64,000 bases of DNA, from NCBI RefSeq assembly GCF_048544455.1, contig NC_133534.1, forward strand, positions 220,686,292-220,750,291, read 5' to 3'. Position numbers and translations under genes: made by a program. Below are positions 37,282 through 47,361 of this stretch, in pieces. This stretch comes from Silene latifolia (taxonomy: Eukaryota; Streptophyta; Magnoliopsida; Caryophyllales; Caryophyllaceae). A model generated the notes under the pieces. The model was not told where the DNA came from. It made no database searches and saw only the letters and a list, made by a program, of their open reading frames with translations. Positions within the stretch are counted from its first letter, which is position 1. Every line of letters begins with the position of its first letter.

Positions 37282-38183
37282 ATGGCAACATCAACACCAA
37301 CTCCTAATGCTACACCACTCGCTAGTTCGTCTTGGCTCCGATCCTTTATGGATCGATGTAAACTTGAAAAGAATGGGTCAAATTTCTCCGAATGGGATGC
37401 CCAACTCAAATTAGCCGCCGAAGGTGACGACAAGCTTCGTTACCTTACCGAGGCCTCTCCACCCGAACCCTCCACTAGGTCCACCGCGGCCACTAGGGAA
37501 GCATATGAGGCTTACCAAAAGGAGTCTGCCGCAATGAAAAATGTCTTAATATTTGCGATGGAGGCGGACCTCCAAAGGAGAGCCTTCAAAATGGGCAATG
37601 CTAATGAGATTTACTCCAAACTTGTGACCATGTTTTCACAAACTCCGCGGATCGTCCAATATGAGGCGGCGCGGCATTCTTTGATCTCGACTTCAAAGAG
37701 GGCCAAAAGGTTAGCCCTAATGTGCTCAAACTCATGGAGCTTGTCGAGACCTTGAAAATTCAAAAGGTTGAGATCCCCAAAGAACTCATCGTAGATAGGA
37801 TTCTACACTCCTTGTCCAAAGTCAAGGCATATGTGCAATTCCGGGTGAATTTCAACATGCAAGACAAGGATGTGTCTCTTGAGGAGTTGCACAAGTTACT
37901 TGTGCAAGCCGAGAGGGACATGGGGTTAAATGTGAACCCTCCCAAGGATGTGCTTAACATGAGCACAAAGAGTAAGGGGAAGTTCAAGAAGAGTGGAAGG
38001 AAGGGTAAAAAGCAAGCTCCCACATTCACCAAAGCTAAGTCTTGTGAAGCTAGCACCTCCAAAGTCAAGAAGGGTCCTCTTGATAAATGCCATTATTGTA
38101 ATGGCATGGGTCATTGGAAAAGAAATTGTTCCAAATACCTTGGTGATATCAAAGCTGGAAAGATCACTCCAGTAGGTAAATGA
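37282..38183 (+). pseudogene. gag: Gag of the non-autonomous element (one frameshift)
   Basis: About 300 codons from ATG 37282. Copia-type gag: LEKNGSNFSEWDAQLKLA near the start, KNVLIFAMEADLQRRAF, then VSPNVLKLMELVETLKIQKVEIP, and a zinc knuckle CHYCNGMGHWKRNC near the end. A single-base change near 37677 shifts the frame between RIVQYEAA and FFDLDFKEGQKVSP, so this copy cannot make full-length gag. It resembles the gag at 50096-50992 in order and wording (KNVLIFAME, VSP, VDR.LHSL). Confidence 0.85.
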
Positions 38184-41100
38184 CTAACCTTCTTTTATGT
38201 TTCTAAATTCAACTATGGTATTATGATGCAAAGTTGTGATAATGTATCTCCCTTTTATTGTAAATAGGGCCTCCACCAAGCAAAGACAAGGGAAAAGAAA
38301 AACAAGCATGAGAAACCATGGAGAAGCTAAGGATAGCTTTTATGGAGCTTTGTTTTTCATTGTCTTATTTTAAGTAATGTTTTGGATTTTAGAACTTTAA
38401 GTTTCCGTGTTCGACATGGAAAAGTATTTTGGATAATGGTTTGTATTTTGGATGATGGTGACTTGGTTTGCAACCCGAGTCACCCGTTTTTATCATTTAT
38501 CCTTTATGTTCTAAAATTTCATCTATAAATGCTTGCGTTTTGAAACATAAGATTATTCACTTAAAGGTGATCTAATAGACAATTATAATGACGGGTTTCA
38601 TTATATGTCCACATGCTTAAGGCTTGTGTATGATCATTTATAAAGTGATTTCGAGTCTATGAACTCTCTTAAAGGTGTGTCAATCACCAAGTACACATAT
38701 GAAAACAATAACTATTAGTCTATCTATGAGATAGTTCTCCTTATACTTCAACATCATTAATTTGTGTCTCATATACTATCTTTGAATGTTTAGTGTATTT
38801 ATTCTAAAGATAGAGTGGGAGAAAAATGAGGACACGACACACAAGGCAAGATAAAATTGTGTACTTGTGTAAATGAAGATCTATGCAAAAGAAAATGATT
38901 TGAATGAAGGTGTATCTATTTACATAGTATGCCGAATAGATTAGATCTATGGTTTCAAGTTAATTCTATAGGACTAAAGAGACCAAGTGTAGTAAACATA
39001 AAAGAATATTCTCAAGACAACTACACGAGGAGACCAAAAGAAAGTTTTGGAAGAAAAATGACTAATGTAAAGTCTTAACAAGCTTTTGACTAAGTTTATG
39101 AAACATTTGACCAATAGTTTCAACCTTGAGATTTACTTAAGAGCCTAAATGAATTAAAGTAACATCCTAGTAATAAGCGACATTTATGACTAGAGGTTAC
39201 AAGATTTGATATACCGATATCCTCAATTGCTAAAAGTTAAACCATACAAATGTCATTGCTTAACCTCCCTATGAAATGGTTAAATCTCCTTCCAAAAGGG
39301 TATTTGCGAAGGACGTATTCTAGATATTGTTTATACTTGAATAATGACATTGCTACACATCATTATGACATGAGTGTGTTGGAGATTTAAAATCTTCCGA
39401 AAGGTTAAGATGAGACCACTTCAAAATAGGTATTTTGAAGGGATATGATGGGAACATATATGGTTCTATCTAAGTAACTTGGCAAATGCAATTCCTTATA
39501 AATTCCGATTGAGAAGTCGATTTCGAAACATGTGGAATTGAGTGGGAGTTAGGAAATTCTCATGTGATGACATGGAATTTAGTGGGAGCTATCATCCTTT
39601 GAATGTTTACAACTCATCACTCATTAAAGAATGACGAGCTAATACCTTCTTTCATAAAGAAGCTTTTGAGTTTTCAATTCTGGATGAAAATGGACAATGA
39701 TGGATCCAATTACATCAAGGGATGTTGGATTAGTATTAAGAGATACACATCGTATCAACATTCACATAGGTTATTCATGTAGATGAAAATGGAATTGCCA
39801 TTAGCAGTCATGGTCGTTCATTGAACCTATGAACGGTTGATCTCATGATTATTAGTAACTAATGTTTCCGCCATTAGAATAATCATGTACATGTCCAATT
39901 ATGAATCATATGCATAAGAGCATGATGATGGATGGTAAGCCATAATAGAAACGTCATGTATTCTCAAGAAGAATCCGATGAGCGATTTCGGTGTTTGACG
40001 GAATACTCCATTATGTGATAAGAAGTTGCACATATTGTAGAAAATCCGAGCACATATGAGGATTTATGAGAATCCCAATTCTTTCAAGCCTTGAAAGAGA
40101 AATGAGAAGTTTTGAAAGATGCTTGGTTGAATAAGAGGTTATTCAAAAATAATCTTTCCTAGTTAAGCTAGGACTTGTGAGAAGTGCTAAGCTAAATAAT
40201 CTTGTCAATTGTTACAAGATTCTACAAAACATATACCTAGTGCATTGTGTGTGGATGAAATACTTGATCAGTACAAGTTATATTATTCATCACAAATTCG
40301 TTCGTTATGTGATAGTCGATAAGAAAGTTCTTTCAAGTTAAAGAACCGAAACCAAGGTCGGGAACCTTGATGTGTACTTGGTGAGATTCATGCTATGAGA
40401 GAGAACATGAATGTGAAGGAAATTGCAAGTGCAAGAAGTTTGAACACATGGACACATGGGATGTTAAACTTCTATTGCAATCAATAAGTGTTTACACTGA
40501 CAATATACATCACAAGGTTGTAATATGATATTGACTACCCGAGTGTGATGTCGACATTTGTCGTTTGAGTTATTATTAACTCACCTTGTACATTGTTATA
40601 TCCAAACGGGTTGTGAAGACAATTGAACCCCGTTAAAGTGAACATGGATTAACATTGTTTTTGCCCATAGTTACTTATATGAGGTGACGTCTCGAAGTGA
40701 CTAGAGTGTGATGCGATTGATGCCAAGTTCAAGTGCCATAGAGTCATGTGAGATGACTAGTCGATCACATAGGCAGACTGTTAGGAACATTTTGTCGGGC
40801 CTAATGACCGCTTATAGAGTTCTGGCCAATTTATATAGCCTGGTCGTGGCGAGAGCTACTATAGTATTCAAATGAGTCGATTCTTTTGACTAAAGACTAT
40901 TCTCCTAAGATGGCACGGTTTCAGATTAACTTTGATTTGTGTTACTACGACCTTCGTAAATGGGGTCAAATGGGCATATTTTGGGTTATGATGGTGTGGC
41001 TAGTCGAAGGGAATGAGTGCGATAGGAATTGTCCACCCCTAGTCGGGGTTATAACAATATCTCGGGGCCACTCGAGGAGTAATGAACTGGAAATGCGTGG

Positions 41101-41265
41101 CCACGCTCGGAAAGTATCTATGATAGATAAGTCCGGTCAATCGCTTATTCTCCGGATCGAGGAAACCACTCTCGATGTGATCACTTGCAAGTACGACCTG
41201 AAAGACACCTTGCATTGAGTGGGAGATAGTAATAGGACAAGAGAATTGGTGACGCACACTTGTCG
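38184..41265 (+). other. Non-coding 3' half of the gag-only element
   Basis: About 3.1 kb. No frame above 110 codons and no pol motif (I looked for FTDD, YVDD and TESEY-type words in all frames). Moderately AT-rich. Confidence 0.65.
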
Positions 41266-41281
41266 AGGACAAGTGGGAGAT
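41266..41281 (+). other. Polypurine tract of the gag-only element
   Basis: AGGACAAGTGGGAGAT immediately precedes the 3' LTR start TGTTGGAAT. Same AAGTGGGAG form as the Angela-type Copia. Confidence 0.8.
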
Positions 41282-42546
41282 TGTTGGAATATGTGTCCTC
41301 CGACAATAATGCGATCACAATCGTTGATCATGATGATCACATGTTTAAATCTCATTATATGGAATACAATTGGGAAGTAATATTGTTCGTCAATGGTCAA
41401 CATATATCGGTAATGATTGGTCGACTAGAGTTTGACATTACCGTCGTGTGACGGTGGTGATCAGTTGACCCCTAGGTCATACCTAAAGGGCAATACTCTT
41501 AATTGATTATTTAATTAATCGTATAATGTTGCGAGTTAATTAAATTACTTGAAAATTGACGGACGATTTTGGAAGTAAAATTTACGTATCATATTGAAAT
41601 GTGATTAAATAAGATACGGTCTGAGTAATTGAATTGTATCATTACTCGGATGAAATAATTGTTTAATATAACAATTAAATTGAATGAATTGTTATAAATA
41701 CAATCAGTTGTAATTTATAAATGGTAAAATATTTTGGCACAAGTAATTATAAAATTACTAAGTCGATTTTTGTATGTGACGTATTTTTATTAATACGTTG
41801 ATTTTTAATATGTTAAAAATACATAACAAATTTATATCACATATGACATGTGACATATTGACAATTGACAAAAATAATATGGAATCCATATTATTTAGTG
41901 GGCCGAAAATTAGAGGGTTGTTGAGCTAATTATATGTTGATTGTAATTAGTGGAAGGCATGATGATTGCACTAGTCACTAGCCATGCAAGCCTATTGTTC
42001 ATTGTGAAGAACAATTTTTCCATGCATTGGCTCCCCTAAAGCTCTCCTCTTACACGGTTTTGGGGAAGAAAAACCATCATTATTTTTCTATAATTTTTAC
42101 CTAATAATATACTAAGTGTAGTGTATTATTCATTCATTCTATCTATCATCCAAAATACAATTTTAGAGAGAATAAAAAATCCTCCTCTCTTTCTCTCTAA
42201 AAACCGAAATATTCAAAGTGTTAAAAATATTTTGGTTCAATTTTCTACTTGATTAATATTATACTAGTATTTGTAATATTAATTAATTTAAGAGAAAGCC
42301 TTGGGTATAAAGCTTAGGGAGAGATCTTACACTTAGATCTTGTTCATCCATAAGGGAAAGCTCAAGATCAAAAGAGAAAGGTGATCTCTTTTGTGCCCTA
42401 ATAACCGAAAATCACCAATGTAAGGACATGATTTCTCCTCTATTTTATTATTGTTTGCATGCATAAAATCCGTATTTAATTTTATGACAAATTAATTTAG
42501 ACATATGTGAGTATGTTAGTATGTATATGAATCTACATTTCCTTCA
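41282..42546 (+). repeat. 3' LTR of the gag-only element
   Basis: 1265 bp, mate of 33754-35022. Differences cluster near position 110-220 of the LTR (loss of a few bases around GTCAACTGGTCAAC). Followed by the AGTCC duplication. Confidence 0.9.
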
Positions 42547-43925
42547 AGTCCTCCAGAGTGACTCCCACCTCACCAAAAGGCATGTGAAATGTGGAAGTCG
42601 TATCCCAGAATCGGTCCAAGAAAGCACGGACCAGGCTAACGTTAGCCCGCAACTTCCTCTTCGCGATATCCCTCCAAACCTGAACCAAAGGACCGAACGC
42701 TCCGCGCTCGATCATAGCCCTTTCCTCCGCCGACAGCCGCTCGTAGTGCTCCATCGCTCTCGTGTAACCCGAGAACGACCTGATGTTCCCGGCCTCCTAT
42801 TATGATTTAAAACAAAGCTATCTTTAGTTTTTGAATGAAATTTGAAAGAAATTTGGATAAAGAATGAAAGAGGATGGGTAATGAGTAGTGAATTCCTATT
42901 TACCAGACTCTTCACCGTCCTGTAGGACAGGTGACCCTCTGCAGCCCACACCAGGTGCCCGCTCTCCCAAGTCTCCCACGCGGAGCCCTCTCACCGACGA
43001 CCTCCTCGTCCGACGTTGGTCTGCCTCGGGGCCTCCTCCTCCTCAACGGCCTCCTCCTCGTGAAGCTGCCCCCAGCAGCCATCACCGCGGTGCTGAAGGC
43101 TCGCTCTAAAGCCTCTTCGACAAAGAGCAGCGTCGATCTCTATGGGAGCTCTCCCAGAAGTAGAAGCCTCATCACCTGCAACATTAAAGCAAATTCAGGC
43201 CGCGTCACATGACGACAAGCCTTGGTTAAGGGATTTTCGAGCCTTCAACGCCCTGAAACCGCTCTTTTCTCGCCATCCTTGGCCATATTCCCACCTACCC
43301 GATCACTCATGTGGTAAATTGAGACAAGTCAAGCCTAATTCGAAGCCTAGTTCCGGGTTCGAGTCGAAATTTCGACAGCATTTCGCTATAATGGCGATTA
43401 TGCCCTAAAAAGTGCCCTGAAAAAGCCGTCACAAACCAAAATTCCGAGATGGTAGGAAGTTTACCCATCATCCAAGGATCCCAAATATCAAGTTTCATCG
43501 CAAATGGGCAATCCTAAGGCTATTTTCGAAGCAATTTACGGTTTAGCTGTAAAACCGTCTCAAAATTCACTCAAAGGCTCAAAGCTTGATGAAAATTCGA
43601 AACAAATACATGGTTATGTTCCTAATATTACCTACTATCTGTTTCTAATGTCAATTTGACAAGGCAAATTCATTTGGGGGAAAAGCCCCAAATTTTCGAT
43701 CGAATGGGTCATAAACCCTAGATTTTTCGGCTCAAAATTGGACAAATATAGACGATTAATGCAAGATTGAGACACATACCTCGATTAGTCATGTTTAATG
43801 CGAGCTTTCGGATCGAACCTTGGCGGAAATGGTGAATATTTGAGAGAGAAATGAGTGATTTGTGTTTCGAACAAATGAATACAAAGCCTCCTGATTTTCG
43901 CGTTTTTACGCAGGAAAATCAATTT

Positions 43926-43989
43926 GGGGAATAGACGCAGCAGGCGCTGCGCCTCTTCCAAGAGACGCAGCTCTTGCTGCGCCTCTTCC
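43926..43989. repeat. GCGCAGC/GCTGCGCC module upstream of antisense gene 2
   Basis: GGGGAATAGACGCAGC...GCGCTGCGCCTCTTCC, then AAGAGACGCAGC...TTGCTGCGCCTCTTCC. It lies 134 bp upstream of the predicted ATG at 43792. There is no strong TATA box; TTTGTATTCATTTG at about 43875 is the best candidate. Confidence 0.8.
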
Positions 43990-44920
43990 TTTTGTTCCCT
44001 CCATGCGGATTTTCAAAAATTCGTTATGAGTTCGTTATTTGTGGGCCCATCTTTGGTGCGCCTCTTCCCCGATGTTTTTTTATTCTTTTGGTCCGTTTGG
44101 CGATTTTCTCTCGTTCCGGCCCGCATTTCTAAGCCCGCAGCAAACTGTCACACGTTATTTATTCCGTCCAAGACCTTTTGCTTGTCGCAACGAATATTTA
44201 TTCCTTCACAAAATTCGACACACCTTCATTATGTCTCCAGCGAGAGTAAGCGGATACACTTTCCCTCTCATGACAAGAAGAATAAACTCCCAATCATGTC
44301 TCCAGCGAGAGTAAGCGGACGTACTGTCCCTCTCAAGACGTGAGGATTGACATCTACCTAAGCAGATTTCCCCTCAGCAGTTCCCGCATGTGTCCTGCTA
44401 CTCGCAATTATTTCCCGAAGACTCCCCAAACAGTTTTCTCCTCAGCAGTTCCCGCCTGTGTCCTACTACTCGCAATATTTCTTGTTTCCCCGCGGAGTGC
44501 GACAAAGGTGTCGTCCTCCAGAAGTTCCCAAACCAATAGAGTTCTTATACCCAAGCTTTAGTTATCTTTAAGTTGAACTTACTCTAGGCCTCCTTCCCGT
44601 CAATGCTTTCCTTTAGGGTCCCACACCCTAGTACCAATCCTTACTTATCTTTTAGGTCTTACCCTTAGCTCCTACGCACCGCCGGAAGCATCTCGAGAAG
44701 AAGTCTCAGGTATGGTCTCTTCTTATGGCTGGCGAGCCTCCTTACGTAGTCTAATGGACTTTAAACGACCCTCCCCGATAGTCGACAGACTCTAAAATGT
44801 TCCCGACGACAGTCCTTGGTTGACCCCTTGAGCCGCCTCGCGTCGCCATAGTCGTCAGGTTGTAATCTTCGATTGACCTGATGGCTATACTTTGACTTTC
44901 GCCTTGTCCAAGCCTCGGTC
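43990..44920 (+). other. Tat 3' region with imperfect direct repeats
   Basis: No coding frame of note. Two copies of ATGTCTCCAGCGAGAGTAAG (44231-44274 and 44296-44340) and two of CTCAGCAGTTCCCGC...TGTCCT.CTACTCGCAAT (44373-44408 and 44441-44476). Such decayed tandem repeats ahead of the polypurine tract are common in Tat elements. Confidence 0.65.
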
Positions 44921-44931
44921 AAAGTGGGGCT
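44921..44931 (+). other. Tat polypurine tract
   Basis: AAAGTGGGGCT directly before the 3' LTR, whose first bases here are CAGAGATACC where the 5' LTR has TGTAGATACC. Confidence 0.7.
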
Positions 44932-47361
44932 CAGAGATACCTCATTTCGCACCTCCCGCAAACCACCCGGTGATGATTGGGCCACATGTTTGGTACGCGG
45001 AACGATTTGTGATGATTCGTAATATTGTCGTCAAGTGATTGCTCAAATATTAATGTCTACCTCTTAGTTGTCATCTACGTCCCGATACGGTCGTTTTGAC
45101 AGTAATTAGAGTACATTCGGAGTCCGGGCCTAAAACCGTCTCCATTTTCTGATAACCGTTAAAATCCCGAGTCAGAATGTTCTGGAATGTTCCGGATATT
45201 TCTATTCCATATTTCATAAATTTTATCTTTTAGTAAACAATTTCCCGTAATATTCATATAAGATATTAAGGAAAATCGAATTATTTCTGTCCTACCATAA
45301 CTCAAACACGGAGATCTTTCTTCTGCAGGAGAAAACCACTTGGGAACAGACGCAGCAGGTGTTGTGCCTCTTCCAAGAGACGCAGTGGCTGATGCGCCTC
45401 TTCCCAGGCCCTTTTCTGCATGTTTCTCGTATCTTTTTCATATCTTTCCGAGATTCACTTCCAAAGAGTCTCCGAAACCCTAATTCCTTCACGTGATTAG
45501 TATAAATAGGAGCCTTCGCTCCTCATATTTCTCACGCGAGTGTCCTCCCTTCTCTTCTCCCTTTGCATTCTAGACTTTGTTCTTACTTTTCGGCGTCTAC
45601 GTGCTTGAACTTTCGACCACGTAAGCTCGGATCCTTCTGAGTACCAGCCTCCCCGTTGCATGACCGACCAATTTGACCAACTACACTAATAATCAACTTA
45701 ATTAATTTAATCGTTTTCCTCTTACGAGGGCACTTTCTTTTGCATTCGCGTCGAGCATCACTAACCGATATCTTAGTCCTTCTCGTTTCGTCAACATGTA
45801 AGTCTGAGGGTGTAATCTCTCTCTTTTATTTATTGTATTTATTTTTGTAATCATCGTTGTAAGGTTTACGTCGAAAATACCATTAAAACCGATTTCTAAA
45901 ACCGTGCTTTAAAACCTCTTTTTACGGATTTCCAGTAGATAACCGTCGAGAAAGGACGCAGCAACTGTTGCGCCTCTTCGAAGGAGCGCAGTTCCTGCTG
46001 CGCCTCTTCGTGAGGCTGCCGCAGTTCCTGCTTCCTTTCTTCTTCGTTCGTCCTCTGTTGTTCGTCAAATCCTTTTATTTGTTTCGTTTGTTTGTTAATT
46101 CTAGCATATGATTCACATGTATATTTGCTATTCATCATTAACATGTTTAGTCATAAATCCGACTTAAATCCCTAATAATCCAATATTTGCGGGTTTTCGT
46201 CATTAGATTCAATTCCGGGTTGTAGAGATTCAATTTGCTCGTATTGAGTTTCTGGAATTCGTCTTTGATATAGTTTTCATCTGTTTATTCATACGATCGT
46301 CGCGTATTCGTCATTAATCCATTGTATTTAACTTAGTTAATTGATTTAATTTGTTGGACTCATTAATATTTTTCACTTCTGTCATTATTCCATCTTATAT
46401 TAATTCGTTTGCATCCGTCTCACTCATGCTTTACTGCTTTCATGACCCATTCATATGTTAAATAACATGCTAATCACTTCCATCCGAGTAAATATCATCA
46501 ATCGATCATTAAATTCACCAATTAACATTAACGGCTTGCGATTACGGCTTCACAACCAGAACTGAGCCACGGAAGCAGACGCGCGGCGTCTCACGCGCTT
46601 ATTCAAAGGACGCACTCTGCTGCGCGCTGTTCTCGGCCGAGTTCGTCTCTCAACTCCATTTCTGCCTTGACGTAGTTTAATTAGTTTACGCATTAATCTA
46701 CTATTATCCGTAATATCACGCTAATTCCTGTTCGTTAATTTATTTGATTCTTTCTTTTATTCTTTTTCTCAAATTATCCGTTTTAGAAATATTTTCGACA
46801 TAAATCGCCTAATCCGTTGTAATTAATGTAATTTTCATTATTGTAATTTATAATTATTGTATTTCTTTTATTGCTTGTATGTTTTCACATGTAAATGAGC
46901 ATTAAATCCAACCTCGACATTAATTGTTTGCTAATTAATTGTTAACTGACTTAGTCTAATTCTCACATGCTAGGATTAAAACTTGGATGTTGCATTGCAT
47001 GCATACAATCGACGATATATCAAGTACGAATAACTTCCCTAATCATTAGTAGAGGCCGCTATCGAGGCGGGCGGGATTAGGTGTTCGATCAAAAGAGCTT
47101 CCTAATACGTACCCTCACCCCTTACTCCAGATCTCCGTGAGCACCCGTGTTCATTGGCATCCACGAGAGTCATTCTAGACATAGAATGCTAAGGGTAACG
47201 ATTGCTTAGTGTTCATGTCTTTACTTTGTGTCTTGACATGACACGAGGTATTCGAACGGTTCCAATTTCCCATAAAAATTGGTGGCGACTCCATACAAAA
47301 ATGCAAACGCTTGTTTCTCTTTTCCTACCCAAGCGCCCCCGTGGGCGGCCCGCTGTCCACA
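44932..47361 (+). repeat. 3' LTR of the Tat element
   Basis: About 2.43 kb, mate of 19042-21462. TATA box at 45501-45509. It ends CGCTGTCCACA, then the CAGTG duplication. Most of it is nearly identical to the mate; the palindromic modules are not. Confidence 0.9.

Larger units (their letters stand above)
33754..42546 (+). mobile_element. Gag-only non-autonomous Copia-like element (TR-GAG type)
   Basis: LTRs at 33754-35022 (1269 bp) and 41282-42546 (1265 bp) run TGTTGGAATATG...TTTCCTTCA and differ at roughly ten positions. Perfect AGTCC duplications flank it (33749-33753 and 42547-42551). Between them are a tRNA-Met-like primer binding site, a 2.2-kb leader, a gag gene with a zinc knuckle, 3.1 kb without coding frames, and a polypurine tract. 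No protease, integrase or RT can be found. This is the layout described as TR-GAG. The gag resembles that of the Angela-type Copia at 50096, so that lineage is the likely helper. Confidence 0.9.
31992..43792 (-). pseudogene. Antisense gene 2: MAIN/MAIL1-type plant mobile domain gene, eight exons, split by insertion
   Basis: Inferred exons: 43792-43780, 43175-42904, 42796-42547 continuing at 33748-33279, 33194-33033, 32946-32637, 32550-32398, 32311-32219 and 32129-31992. Every junction has GT/AG and phases agree (13+272 nt, then 720, 162, 310, 153, 93 and 138). PMD landmarks: GHLVWAAEGHLSYRTVKSL; YERLSAEERAMIERGAFGPL; FLDRFWDTTSTFHMPFGE; VTLEDYDMISGLPCG (created across the insertion in frame); FAVLIRFLRAMV; GPGLLLE|AWVYSYFPSLAP; SVWYLG; DYSAFLYGRLAYWP. 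The C-terminus is a coiled coil (LERELAQSREETARLLREL). Damage: TGA in exon 2 and in exon 3 (33551-33549), one net base extra in exon 5, and the 8.8-kb gag-only element in exon 3. Arabidopsis MAIN and MAIL1 act in genome stability and transposon silencing. The intended product would be about 620 residues. Confidence 0.82.
19042..47361 (+). mobile_element. Tat-lineage Ty3/gypsy element carrying two antisense genes
   Basis: Order on +: 5' LTR (19042-21462), TGGCGACTC primer binding site, gag, protease, RT, RNase H, second (archaeal-type) RNase H, integrase, then two genes on the opposite strand, a repeat-rich 3' region, polypurine tract, 3' LTR (44932-47361). The duplicated RNase H is the hallmark of Tat elements. 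Target-site duplication is CAGCG (19037-19041) against CAGTG (47362-47366), one mismatch. Without the nested 8.8-kb element it is about 19.5 kb, very large and in the Ogre size range. Sense coding frames are broken at about six points, so this copy cannot act autonomously. Antisense frames are known from Tat elements such as Retand, Grande and RetroSat; two distinct spliced genes in one element is not something I know of. Confidence 0.92.

Noticed and set aside
38184..41265. Decayed pol in the gag-only element
   Set aside because: No integrase, RT or RNase H words found in any frame; only short random frames.
29557..43792. Antisense genes as host genes into which the retrotransposon was inserted
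   Set aside because: They lie wholly between Tat integrase and the Tat polypurine tract with matching LTRs outside, so they are cargo.
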